Source of the DNA: Ariolimax columbianus | Lineage: Eukaryota; Mollusca; Gastropoda; Stylommatophora; Arionidae | Direction: 5' to 3' | Assembly (NCBI GenBank): GCA_036924085.1 | Contig: JAVGWX010000025.1 | Span: forward strand, 28,066,411-28,130,410 | Length of the DNA stretch: 64,000 nucleotides | Shown here: positions 1 to 9,065 of the stretch, in pieces | Layout: each line of letters begins with the position of its first letter | How positions within the stretch are numbered: the stretch's first letter is position 1 | Notes under the pieces: model-generated | Databases searched by the model: none | The model's input: only the letters and a program-made list of their open reading frames with translations | What the model was told of the DNA's origin: nothing | Made by a program: the position numbers and the translations under genes

Positions 1-184
1 ATTCTCTCTATTCTGGTACTGTTGAAAGCTATTTTAGCTCCTGGCGATGTTCCTTCGCTGGAGTGTTACAATGGCACTCCATACTTTCCGAAGCTTACCT
101 GAGAAGATGGATCAGACTCTTCCTGGATGTAGTACAATGTAGACTCCTCAGTTAGCTCATCATTATTCTATACCTGTTGTGTGT
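1..184. other. Left-edge sequence, mostly unassigned
   Basis: No gene is recognised. About 105-145 resembles the start of dispersed element A seen at 24430 and 10740 (GAGAAG.TGGA..., then TCCTGG.TGTAGT.CAATG), so it is probably a remnant of that repeat. Confidence 0.3.
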
Positions 185-691
185 CGTTCGTTCATCGTAG
201 TCGATCAAGACAACTTTGTCAACAATCAGTGTCCGCACGAGTTCGAATTTGGGCTTAAAAAAGCCAATCAGAGCCCAGAATTGTATGTCACACTTAATAC
301 AAGGACATAAGACACCAACGGGATTGAAGAAGGGTCGATGTGAGCCGACTTGCAGTGTGATCGTCTCTGTACAGCCTCATTTATTCTTGATGCCTCATGT
401 ATCTGAACACCCTCCGCAATAGTGCTGCGCCAGTCTGGACGATTGGTGGCGATTCTACCCCAGTCATCATTGTTAATACCGCACTGGATCAGTGATTCCT
501 TAATCGTGTCCTTGTACTTTTTCCACTGCCCACCACTTACCATTTTACAGTTCACAATAGAGCAACTCTTTTGGTAGACGTTGATCCGACATGCCTACCA
601 CATAACCAGCCCATCTCAGCTGTGCTGCACATGCCATGGTGTGTACACTGGACATTCCCGATCGCGCTAGCACATCTGTATATGGCACCAT
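185..691 (-). mobile_element. LINE copy I, 3' part (RT C-terminus and tail)
   Basis: On the minus strand this is the end of a non-LTR retrotransposon polyprotein, after the reverse transcriptase core. Recognisable pieces in order are MVPYTDVLARSGM, AQLRWAGYVVGMSD, RLPKELLYCEL, then KYKDTIKESLIQCGI and DWRSTIAEG, the usual C-terminal series before a terminal zinc-finger-like segment. The frame shifts between about 545 and 560. The remainder of the same copy lies at 1669-1895; the two parts were separated by two I-like LINE insertions at 692-1668. The 3' end near 185 aligns with that of copy II near 2210 (shared TCATCGTA.TC and GAGCCC.GAATTGT), which makes them one family. It is inactive, truncated and interrupted. 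The clade cannot be fixed from the C-terminus alone. Confidence 0.75.
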
Positions 692-703
692 GTCCTGCCA
701 TCT

Positions 704-1013
704 TCTTCTTCTTCTTCTTCTTCGTACGCTGTCAGACGTCAACCTTTATTTTTTAGAAAAAAACCAGCGGTCATCCTGAGGCTGTCGACACTGCCATAGA
801 GCTTGTCTAGTGTTGCCACTGGTGATGGCCACATGTGCTTTCTCTGATCCTCATATGTCGGGCAATTTTGCAGCAGATGTTCAGCGGTCATTTTCCCAGT
901 ACCGCACATACATTCGTCAGTGCCACCTATCTTTAATTTATTGAATAGGTGGTACCTCAGTCTATTGTGGCCAGTGCGAAGTCTGAAGACCACGACCTGC
1001 TCTCTTCTGTTCA
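704..1013 (-). mobile_element. I-like LINE fragment A, 5'-truncated, (GAA)n tail
   Basis: Minus-strand 3' end of an RNase H-bearing LINE. The frame reads NRREQVVVFRLRTGHNRLRY, a CxC..H..C zinc-knuckle-like segment (MCGTGKMTAEHLLQNCP), then DKLYG.VDSLRMTAGFF and a stop. The 3' terminus is CTGACAGCGTACG followed by (GAA)n, seen as TTC repeats at 702-723. It is flanked by the direct repeat GTCCTGCCATCT at 692-703 and 1014-1025, a 12-bp target-site duplication. Its apparent ATG (MAGL) lies in the duplication, not in the element. Its sequence is closer to the remnant at 16516 than to the neighbouring fragment B. Confidence 0.85.
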
Positions 1014-1025
1014 GTCCTGCCATCT

Positions 1026-1656
1026 TCTTCTTCTTCTTCTGCGTACGCAGTCAGACAGTAACCATTATTTTTTCGAAAAAAGCGGCGGTCATCCCGAGGC
1101 TGTCGCCACTGCCATAGAGCTTGTCTTGCAGTTCCACTGGTGATGGCCACATCTGCTCTCTCTGATCCTCGTATGTCGGGTAGTTCTGCAGCAGATGTTC
1201 AGCGGTCATTTTACCGGTACCGCACGGGCATTCGTCGGTTCCACCTATCTTCAATTTGTTGAATAGGTGGTACCTCAGTCTATTGTGGCCAGTGCGAAGT
1301 CTGAAGACAACGACCTGCTCTCTTCTGTTCAACTGGTAATAGGCATCGTTTTTGGTGTAACCAGTATGTTCGGTTTCCCATTTGTTCATGTATCTGGCTT
1401 TGATAAGCCGTTTTGACTCTTCGTACGTCATGCTAGTATCTGTTTGTGGTAGTCTTGCACCTTCTTTTGCCAGTCTGTCTGCCTCCTCATTGCCTTGGAT
1501 GTTGCAGTGTGATGGGACCCACTGTACCTCCACCCTTTTTGGTGCGGACTGCTGGCACAGTTGGCAGAGTGCTGCTCTTAAGTCATTAAGCTCAGTGTTT
1601 TTCTGGCTTTTTAGCGCTGTGTCTACGGCGAGAGCATCTGTAAGCAGGACTATATA
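1026..1656 (-). mobile_element. I-like LINE fragment B (RNase H to 3' end)
   Basis: Minus-strand, 5'-truncated LINE starting inside RNase H. It reads LLTDALAVDTALKSQ, VQWVPSHCNIQGNEEADRLA (RNase H end, with the conserved H and D), the RREQVVVFRLRTGHNRLRYH segment, the CPCGTG..TAEHLLQN knuckle and a stop, then a (GAA)n tail at 1024-1041. One knuckle cysteine is changed (QNYP where other copies have QNCP). The 12-bp repeat GTCCTGCCATCT flanks it at 1014-1025 and 1657-1668; the left copy is shared with fragment A. An open frame runs from LINE copy I (RIRWQD) into this element through the duplication; that fusion is an accident of insertion. Confidence 0.88.
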
Positions 1657-1668
1657 GTCCTGCCATCT

Positions 1669-1895
1669 AATCCTCAGTAGTTTCGCCAGGCATTGCACGT
1701 GGAAGCGGTTTAATCTCCCGACATGACAGCTATAGACGGTTCAGGTCTCCCATACAAGAGGGTAGGTAGAACAAATGTTTGTTTCAGTCTTGATCCCTCG
1801 CCTTTCCCACGCCTTACTACGAAATCTACCAAACACCACCCTTGTCCTAGCTACTCTTGTATTCACCTCATCATCTATGTGAATAACTCTACCTC
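1669..1895 (-). mobile_element. LINE copy I, upstream part
   Basis: Continuation of the LINE at 185-691. Minus-strand pieces include HIDDEVNTRVARTRVVFGRF, ICSTYPLVWET and FHVQCLAKLLRIRWQD, the post-catalytic thumb region of LINE reverse transcriptases, here with frameshifts near 1740. The catalytic YADD part is missing upstream: the copy ends near 1895, where a piece of dispersed element A begins. Confidence 0.7.
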
Positions 1896-1985
1896 GGTGA
1901 CCAGGCTTCCATGAAACAACCTGTTTCAACGATTACGAACTAGAACACAGGATCAGTATATTTCACCTGACCCTGACTACTCCAT
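1896..1985 (+). repeat. Fragment of dispersed element A
   Basis: ACCAGGCTTCCATGAAAC resembles the left module of element A at 10840, and GGATCAGTATATTT followed by CACCTGACCCTGACTA is a single diverged unit of its 37-bp core. Confidence 0.55.
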
Positions 1986-2009
1986 GCTCGTGTACCTCTA
2001 TTCTCCGCA

Positions 2010-2115
2010 GGGATCCATTTATTAACATCAACCTCTTTTGTTGTTATCTGTGTTGTTCTCCATGTTTCAGAACCATATGATAAAATGGACTTTAAGAGTT
2101 GGAAGATTTTTTATT
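2010..2115 (-). mobile_element. LINE RT thumb fragment
   Basis: One minus-strand frame reads LKSILSYGSETWRTTQITTK; YGSETW is the conserved thumb motif of LINE reverse transcriptases. Only about 35 codons are recognisable. Confidence 0.5.
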
Positions 2116-2204
2116 TTTTGTTGTTGTTGTAAATTTCCTTGTTGCCAATGTTGATGTAAGCCTATATATATATGCTAGGATTTACGTAAATAATATATGT
2201 GCTA

Positions 2205-2760
2205 ACAATATGTTGTTCGGCCATCGTAATCAATGAAGACCACATTCGCTGTTCGCATGATTTCGAAGATGGCTAAATAAGGCAATCGGAGCCCGGAATT
2301 GTCGGTCGCATATAGTACAATCACCACAGTCGTCTCAGTCTCTGAAGACCATGCGTGTGGCACGCATGACAGTCGCTGCCACAGATGGTACACATGGTGA
2401 GGATGCTGGCTTACCCGTACCGGGGTATCTCCCAATCTCTTCAGTCCTTCCCATTCTCAGCAGCCAGAAGGCCTTGTCGACAGTCGCCATGCCCCTTCAA
2501 ACTGTCTCCAAACAGCTTGATTCCGAGCAATTTTTATCCAGCACTCAGATGGGATGTCGTGTCCTTCTTGCGGACGTCCTTGAACAACAGTGTGGGTCGG
2601 CCGATTCTTGTAACTACAATGGCCAGCTGTCCCAACCATCGTGGACGTCGCTGGATCAACATCCAGTACATGCTGCGTGTGTTTGCTCGCTGTAAGACTA
2701 GTTGCCATCCAATCCCCAACATACGCGGTAGACACCTCATGTGCAAGCGCCGCGGTTCCT
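2205..2760 (-). mobile_element. LINE copy II, decayed RT C-terminus and 3' end
   Basis: Same family as copy I, minus strand, in several frames. Pieces include HMRCLPRMLGIGWQ, ANTRSMYWMLIQRRPRWLGQ, then FKDVRKKDTTSHL, an ICG-type zinc-finger remnant near 2390 and the shared 3' segment FIDYDGRT near 2220. Its order matches copy I, but the frame is broken at least three times. Nothing here could be translated into a working protein. Confidence 0.65.
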
Positions 2761-3110
2761 GCTTCGTGTAAGGGCTCTAAGTCTCGCTTTCGCACATGAA
2801 TGGACATGGGAAAGTAATAACATACACACGCGGATAATAGATATAATAGGCTTCATAGGTTTGTGTGTATCAAGTGTCCTGGCCATGATGGGTTTGCAAG
2901 AAGGAATGACCTGACATCCTGCCCTCAGGGGCATATGCAGCGGGGGCATTTGCAATGGATAGGTGAAATTTTGAAGCTGAGCAACGACTACCGTTTTGGC
3001 GAAGATGTTGCAATCGATAAATCAGTTTTGAAGATTTTAGAATGTTACGAGGGGGCTTCAAATGAAAACCTTAAAAGTGGAATAGAAATTAGAAAAAAAC
3101 ATGTTGTATT
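2761..3110. other. Unassigned stretch
   Basis: No recognised gene. A plus-strand frame with an ATG at 2863 (90 codons, IKCPGHDGFARRNDLTSC...) runs to 3135. It has no match I know and no clear splice context, and its end enters the ATT tail of the next LINE, so I treat it as chance. Confidence 0.3.
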
Positions 3111-3330
3111 AATAATAATAATAATGTTCGCTTAGGCGTCTGCATCGGTCGATCGCATGCATGACACACAGCTGTGGTGTGGTTCCAGGGCGGAGGAGGA
3201 GGTTGCTGCTTGCTGGAGCCATACTGTTCGGAGACAGCCTCTTCTGCGCCTCTAGCCGGTCAGGGGACAACTTTTGGCGCTGAGGAAAGACGTGTTGTAT
3301 CTTTGTATTCATCATAATCACCAGTCCCAT
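3111..3330 (-). mobile_element. LINE family IV, short 3' end with (ATT)n tail
   Basis: The minus strand reads FPQRQKLSPDRLEAQKRLSP, then SNLLLRPGTTPQL, and ends CTAAGCGAACATTATTATTA. The same 3' terminus is present at 7735-7750 (AATAATAATGTTCGCTTAG on the plus strand), so the two are copies of one family. Confidence 0.65.
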
Positions 3331-3867
3331 AACCTAGGTCGTCAAGGCACCATTATTGCAGTTTGTAGTACAAGCTCCCGCCATACAACAACAGTGTGTC
3401 TTGGGCCGCTACACACTTGACGGAGCCCAGCACTCTCCAAGTAGCAGTTCATTATAGTTGTGTCTAAATTTCATACAACGAAGCTGACCCTGTCTTCAGC
3501 TAGGGCGAAGGGTGCCAGTCTCGTAAAGTTACGCCGGGTGAACTAGACCGTGAAATATAACACATGTTTAAGCTTAGTGATATTCATATAGCCTATGCCC
3601 ATTCCAGAATAATCAAACAGAAGAAAACATAAAACGAACGAATTAACCAGTACAAATGGAAAACAATAACACGTTTCCGTGAACACAAGTGTAAGTCGTC
3701 GACTAGTGTGAATTCCTGGCAAATCCGTGGTCTGGCGGCATCCATAATGAACTAAAACAGAAGAGGAATGTAGACCCGCAGCCAGTTATGGCGCCATCTC
3801 TGTACTGTAACTTGTTAATGTGGTTGCTAAGGATGTCCTGTACATGATATCACAGTACGGACAAACA
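3331..3867. other. No feature recognised
   Basis: Mixed-composition DNA without a convincing coding frame, tandem repeat or transposon end. Confidence 0.3.
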
Positions 3868-3952
3868 GCATGACATCAGAATCAGCATGACATCAGAATC
3901 AGCATGACGTCAGAAACAGCATGACGTCAGATTCAGCATGACGTCAGAATTG
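3868..3952. repeat. About 18-bp tandem repeat with TGACGTCA
   Basis: Roughly five units of CAGCATGAC(A/G)TCAGA followed by two or three variable bases. The last three units contain the palindrome TGACGTCA (near 3906, 3924 and 3942). Confidence 0.8.
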
Positions 3953-4289
3953 CAGCTAAAACGATGGCCGCCCCACTACTGACATGCACCAAAGAGGAGC
4001 TGTGTTCTGTTATCCGTTTTTTGAGCAGGAGCGAAACCCATCGAAATTCATCGGTGAATAAAGGCCCAGTATAGAATTGGACATTCCAACTGTTTGCTAT
4101 TTGTCCATGCCTCTGATTCAATATGTGTATGGACATTCCAACATTTTTGTCCATTGTCCATGCCACTATATTATCTGTGATACAGTATATGTACGGAAAT
4201 TCCAATTGCTTGTTTATGCTACTATAATATATGATAAAGTAAGGTACATGCCAAAGGCTTCAACAGTATGATAAAAGTTAATGGCCAGG

Positions 4290-4915
4290 AACTCTCAAGT
4301 GGTTGACCGTTTTAAATATCAGGATTTGGTTGTCCGTGATGAAAGATCGAAATGTGAGGTGTTGGCCAGAATAGCACAGACAATAGCGGCGCTTGCGACA
4401 CATAATCTGGCAAGATAAACGGTTAGCACTATGTAATCATATTACTGTGTACACTGGTCCTGTCAATATTGCTCTATGCTTGTGAGACATGGACAGTTAC
4501 AGCTGACCTGCAACGAAGGATACAGGTCTTGGTGAAAAGATGTTTCCGAAGACTTTTAAACGTCACGTACAAAGATTGAGTTACAAATGAGGAAATACGA
4601 GATAGAATTACAACAGCAATAGGGTTATTTGAAATCCCTTGGCAACTGTCAAAAGAAGGAAACTCGCTTGGTACAGTCACATATCAAGATCAAATGGTCT
4701 TGCAAATACGATCCTCCACGGATTGGTGAAAGGTAGACGACGAAGAGGCCGTCCCAAAAAGAGGTGGGAGGACAACATAAAAGAATGGACCAATCTCCGA
4801 CTAGGGAGGCACAGGCAGCGGCCGCTGACAGAGAAGGATGGCGTGGGGTTGTGAGGATGTCTTCATGTGTGCCCCAACGACCTCAGTAGTTACGGGATGA
4901 CCTGACCTGACCTTA
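4290..4915 (+). mobile_element. L2-like LINE fragment (RT thumb to 3' end)
   Basis: Plus-strand relative of the element at 20105-21520. Pieces in order are ILLYACETWTVTADLQRRIQ, then RRLLNVTYKD, RRKLAWYSHISRSNGLA, GRRRRGRPKKRWEDNIKEWT and SSCVPQRP. It ends in TGACCTGACCTGACC, the short tandem 3' tail typical of the family. Frames shift near 4430 and 4620, and the domain order shows a 5'-truncated dead copy. Confidence 0.8.
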
Positions 4916-4984
4916 CATGGACATCCCAACTCATTTGTTCATGCCTCTATATAATCTCCATAATACATTTTGTGTATGGATTAT

Positions 4985-5243
4985 TTCTTCTTCTTCTTCT
5001 TCGATCAAGTGATGATGCGCTTCTAGCCCTGTGAGGTTCATGAAGGAGATTCTGCATTTCACGTCTGCGCTGGTCCCCCACAGCTTTTCGAGCATGGTGG
5101 CTTCCCCTGGCATCCTTACCTCTTTTAGGTCTGCAGAAGGAGGGAGCAGTCCTGCAGGTTATGTTCTAGTTAGTATGTGCCTGGGTGCTCCACAAATCGC
5201 TCGTGGTGGTGTCTCCCGAGTCTGCAGATCTTTGTCTGTCATT
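4985..5243 (-). mobile_element. RNase H-type LINE 3' end, (GAA)n tail
   Basis: Minus-strand frame ending ATMLEKLWGTSADVKCRISF, MNLTGLEAHHHLI and then a run of glutamates made by (GAA)n (TTC repeats at 4986-5003). The LEKLWG..AD series matches the post-knuckle segment of I-like LINEs, but the sequence differs from both I-like families elsewhere in the window. Confidence 0.6.
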
Positions 5244-5520
5244 AATGTATGAACAATCATTGTTTGTCATTTGTGAATGCCTTTATATTATCCATATATG
5301 TTAATGGAAATTCCAACTGTTTGTCCAATGCCCATGCCTCTATAATATCTATAATACATGTATGTTTGTACATTACAAAATTAACCTTTATAAATACTAC
5401 ACATTGACTGAAAGCGTGTGCATGGTAATTCTACATGGTTAAACCGAGAAATCCATGTCTTTTAAATGGTTTTACCTCTGCTGGAAAATGGTGCTGTCGT
5501 CTCAATGCAGGGGCACTCGG

Positions 5521-6337
5521 TACAGGTGGCACACACGGGACAGGTCACACACACGGGACAGGTGGCACACACGGGACAGGTGGCACACACGGGACAGGTG
5601 ACACACACGGGACAGGTGGCACAAACGGGACAGGTGACACACACGGGACAGGTGGCACAAACGGGACAGGTGGCACACACAGGACAGGTGGCACACATGG
5701 GACAGGTGGCAGACACGGGACAGGTGGCACAAACGGGACAGGTGGCACACACGGGACAGGTGGCACAAACGGGACAGGTGGCACACACAGGACAGGTGGC
5801 ACACATGGGACAGGTGGCACAAACGGGACAGGTGGCACACACGGGACAGGTTGCACACACGGGACAGGTGGCACAAACGGGACAGGTGGCACACACAGGA
5901 CAGGTGGCACACATGGGACAGGTGGCACACACGGGACAGGTGGCACAAACGGGACAGGTGGCACAAACGGGACAGGTGGCACAAACGGGACAGGTGGCAC
6001 ACACGGGACAGGTGGCACACATGGGACAGGTGGCACAAACGGGACAGGTGGCACACACAGGACAGGTGGCACACACGGGACAGGTGGCACACACGAGATA
6101 AGTGGCACACACAGGACAGGTGGCACACACAGGACAGGTGGCACACACAGGACAGGTGGCACACATGGGACAGGTGGCACACACGGGACAGGTGGCACAA
6201 ACGGGACAGGTGGCACACACAGGACAGGTGGCACACACAGGACAGGTGGCACACATGGGACAGGTGGCACACACGAGATAAGTGGCACACACAGGACAGA
6301 TGACACACATGGACAGGTGGCACACACGTGACAGATG
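5521..6337. repeat. 18-bp minisatellite, about 45 units
   Basis: Units of GGTGGCACACACGGGACA with variants at two or three positions (CACAAACGGG, CACACAGGACA, CACATGGGACA, CACGAGATAAGT). Because 18 is a multiple of 3, the array is open in several frames on both strands (for example GGTHGT or CATCPV repeats). No start context, signal or flanking exon supports a protein. Confidence 0.95.
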
Positions 6338-6346
6338 GCACACACA

Positions 6347-6925
6347 AGACTAATGCTGATTATGTTTGAATCTGGATATGGGCCTTCGGTTTGTTGCTTT
6401 GCAAGTAAATTTGAAATCCGAAAAATAAACTAAAAAAGCTTAATTTGAGGCCAGAAATTCTAAACTTGAGGTCAGAAAAGTTAAATTTGAGGCCAGAATA
6501 TGCAAATTTGAGATCAGAAAAAGACAAATTTGAGGCCAGAAGAAGCGGAATTTGAGGACCGAAAAAACAAATTTGAGGCCAGAAATGGCAAATTTGAGAT
6601 CAGGAAAAGCAAATTACAGGCCGGAAAAAGGAAATTACAGGCTAGAAAAAAAAATAATTTGAGGCCACAAGAGTTTAATTTTTGGCCAGAATTTTTGAAT
6701 CCAGAAATACTCAAATTTGAGACCAGAAAAGCTCTATTTAAAAGCCGAAATACTAAATTTGAGAGCCAAAAAAACATTATTATGTTCTGTTCTTTTTCTA
6801 CAAATCGACTTCACTGCACTCCGAGCATACCCACATGCACTCTGTCTATCTCGGTAAATGTTGAACGGCGTGCATACTGATTTCTTCTACAGTAAGTTGA
6901 TTGCACTGCTCTGTCCTCTTTTTTG
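6347..6925. repeat. Dispersed element B, copy 1, with 21-bp tandem core
   Basis: Three parts are shared with 9066-9610. The left module is GACTAATGCTGATTATG..., then a core of about 21-bp units (AAATTTGAGGCCAGAAAAG, about 6440-6780). The right module of about 140 bp contains CTCGGTAAATGTTGAACGGC and GTGCATACTGATTTCT. The core is purine-rich on the plus strand. Repeated unique flanks around a tandem core point to a mobile modular element rather than a simple array. Confidence 0.75.
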
Positions 6926-7082
6926 TTCCCTATTCCGCTCAAACAGTCTCCGATATCAAAGATTTACATTCTGTGAATTGCTTATTCGTCTTTCGCAGTG
7001 TGGTCATTTAACAAGCGGTTATTTAAAGACTTCAAAGTGTCACTCCTATCCATATCCACACTCATAATTGAAATATGAATGA

Positions 7083-7705
7083 CCAGTAAATCCACACCAG
7101 CACTTCCAGGTTTGAGGCCTCTACAGCCGCCATCCACTCACGCCTTAGCCAGCCCTTCTGTACCTTCTGAAGTAAGGATCCACACCAGCACTTCCAGGTT
7201 TGAGGCCTGTACAGCCGCCATCCACTCTTGCCTTAGCCAGCCCTTCTGTACCTTCCGAAGTAAGGATCCACATTAGCACTTCCAGGTTTGAGGCCTCTAC
7301 AGCCGCCATCCACTCTTGCCTTAGCCAGCCCTTCTGTACCTTCCGAAGTAAGGATCCACATTAGCACTTCCAGGTTTGAGGCCTCTACAGCCGCCATCCA
7401 CTCTTGCCTTAGCCAGCCCTTCTGTACCTTCCGAAGTAAGGATCCACACCAGCACTTCCAGGTTTGAGGCCTCTACAGCCGCCATCCACTCTTGCCTTAG
7501 CCAGCCCTTCTGTACCTTCCGAAGTAAGGATCCACACCAGCACTTCCAGGTTTGAGGCCTCTACAGCCGCCATCCACTCTTGCCTTAGCCAGCCCTTCTG
7601 TACCTTCCGAAGTAAGGATCCACACCAGCACTTCCAGGTTTGAGGCCTCTACAGCCGCCATCCACTCTTGCCTTAGCCAGCCCTTCTGTACCTTCCGAAG
7701 TAAGT
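7083..7705. repeat. 88-bp tandem repeat, about 7 units
   Basis: Units start AAGGATCCACACCAGCACTT and recur every 88 bp (at 7176, 7264, 7352, 7440 and on), very uniform apart from CACC/CATT and C/G changes. The first unit is slightly diverged. The origin is unknown. Confidence 0.95.
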
Positions 7706-7734
7706 ATTAGGCGTCTGACACGATGACTGCTCCT

Positions 7735-8412
7735 GTTAATAATAATGTTCGCTTAGATATCCATGACCCACATCTGGGGCTTGGTTCCAGGCCTCGTCCA
7801 GGGTGAAGGAGGAAGTTGCTACTTGCTAGAGCCATACTGTTCGGGGACAGCCTTTTCCAGCCGGTCGGGGGAAGACTTTTGGCGCTGAGGAACGACTTGT
7901 GTAGTATCTTGTGGGGAAATGTGTTTCCTGGTCCAGCCGTACAACATGACCGAACAAAGAAACTCGGTGCCGGTCAAGTGTTTCTGAGATTGGGTGGAGG
8001 TCTGTTTAAGCGGAGACTTCCACGTTGCGGATGCAGTTATGCCATCGGTTGCCCAGGATACATCGCTGGTTGCGTATGTGATAGGATCAAGTCGTGACAT
8101 GTCATTTTTCAGCAATTTCCATGTTTCGGAGTAGTAAAACAGGACTGGAACCTCGCAGGACTGGCAGATGCGGATTTTTGTCTTAACGGAGATCTTGCCA
8201 TTATTCCACACACGTCGGAGGTCGTGCATAGCGGACGCAGCTAGTCCCTCCCACCTGGACATATTGGGACTGCTGCGTGTATCAGATGATATCATACGAC
8301 CGAGATAGATGAATTCGTTGATGCCCTGCACAGTATGACCTTGAGTTTCAATACCCTGGGGTGCAGTGTTGGAAATGAGGTTCTGAACTTTGGTTTTGAC
8401 CCAGGATCTAGG
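7735..8412 (-). mobile_element. LINE family IV (RT thumb to 3' end)
   Basis: Minus strand. Upstream of FIYLGRMISSDTRSSPNMSR is WVKTKVQNLISN (near 8400), then LAASAMHDLRRVWNNGKISV, KTKIRICQSCEVPVLFYYSE and TWKLLKNDMSRLD, the LINE thumb region, after which the sequence decays. The C-terminal part, PQRQKSSPDRLE, matches 3111-3330. The tail is an ATT repeat at 7735-7745. The longest open piece is about 170 codons and lacks the catalytic motifs, so it is a pseudogene fragment. Confidence 0.8.
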
Positions 8413-8800
8413 GAGGGTATTTCACCGTCTAACATTCCCAGAGAGCAAATAAAGAGCCCCCAAATTATTATCCTCTTCATTATCATACAATATTCTTGTA
8501 ATTTTTGATCGAGTATCTATTTATAGGTCATGGATTTCTTGGTCTGGCCGTGTATTGTCAGAGACCAATCAAATGACCTCACCTGTATTGTCAGAGACCA
8601 ATCAAATGACCTCAAACATAACGAACGAATAAACTATTACAAATACATATTCATTGAGTTTGTTAACGTAAGTATAACATAAATGTTCATGTCTAACCGG
8701 ATGACAATCGTACACCAGACTAATATATTCCGGACAAGAGGGAAAAAGCTAATTGAACAAATACAATCATGTCTGTATGCGAAGATCCTGGAAATCAGAA
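8413..8800. other. Unassigned, with one 33-bp direct duplication
   Basis: TGTATTGTCAGAGACCAATC and the 11 bases after it occur at 8551-8581 and again at 8584-8614. Nothing else is recognised. Confidence 0.5.
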
Positions 8801-9060
8801 CAAGACAAATAGTGGACATACAGGAACAAGAGAGCAAAGCTGCAGATTAACTAAAGAAAGGTCCAGATTAGATAATATTTTTTTAGTCAGAGAGTGGTGA
8901 ATGCTTGGAATGCATTGCCGCAGGAAGTAGTGGAGGCAGGGACAACTAATGCATTTAAGAATAGATTGGATGCGCATAGCTTTTAGAGCGAGAAAATGTA
9001 AATGAAACTGGTTGTATACACTCTGCAGAGTCTTCTAAACCAGTATAAAGAAGTTAAAAT
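8800..9060 (+). mobile_element. CR1-like LINE 3' end
   Basis: Plus-strand copy of the element at 30165-31075. It encodes the CR1 C-terminal series (AGATTAACTAAAGAAAGGTC, then FFSQRVVNAWN.LP and VVEAGTTNAFKNRLDAHSF). It continues through the 3' segment CTGCAGAGTCTTCTAAACC to about 9060, where element B copy 2 begins. A small deletion before AATATTTTTTTAGTCAG shifts the frame. Confidence 0.8.
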
Positions 9061-9065
9061 AACTG

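Larger units (their letters stand above)
692..1668. repeat. Triple target-site duplication around tandem LINE insertions
   Basis: GTCCTGCCATCT occurs three times, at 692-703, 1014-1025 and 1657-1668, bracketing fragments A and B. The sequence belongs to the interrupted LINE, where it encodes RWQD on the minus strand. Removing both inserts and two repeat copies brings host residues RIRWQD and MVPYTDV together in one frame. Confidence 0.85.
4070..5370. repeat. Degenerate about 60-bp array, split by two LINE insertions
   Basis: Units with the core GGACATTCCAACTGTTTGTC, then CCATGCCTCTATAATATCT and ATAATACA, occur near 4077, 4131, 4192, 4916, 5245 and 5297. The series is broken at 4290-4915 and 4985-5243, exactly where two LINE pieces lie. 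This suggests one older array later split by insertions. Confidence 0.6.

Noticed and set aside
545..742. Poly-arginine or poly-glutamate proteins (RRRRRRRR, EEEEEE)
   Set aside because: They are translations of (GAA)n LINE tails at 702-723, 4986-5003, 16158-16173 and 17041-17060.
1051..1698. A 215-residue fusion protein of RT thumb and RNase H
   Set aside because: The fusion point is exactly the target-site duplication of an inserted LINE; the frame is continuous by chance.
4971..5256. Target-site duplication TGTATGGA/TGTATGAA around the LINE end at 4985-5243
   Set aside because: The two sequences lie within the surrounding 60-bp repeat, where such matches are expected anyway.
5462..6347. 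Long GTGGTH/CATCPV/CHLSRV proteins in the 18-bp array
   Set aside because: Open in many frames on both strands simply because 18 is a multiple of 3. No start context, signal peptide or exon structure.
6514..6880. Phenylalanine/leucine-rich and lysine-rich frames in elements A and B
   Set aside because: They follow the 21-bp purine-rich core and are not conserved between its two copies.
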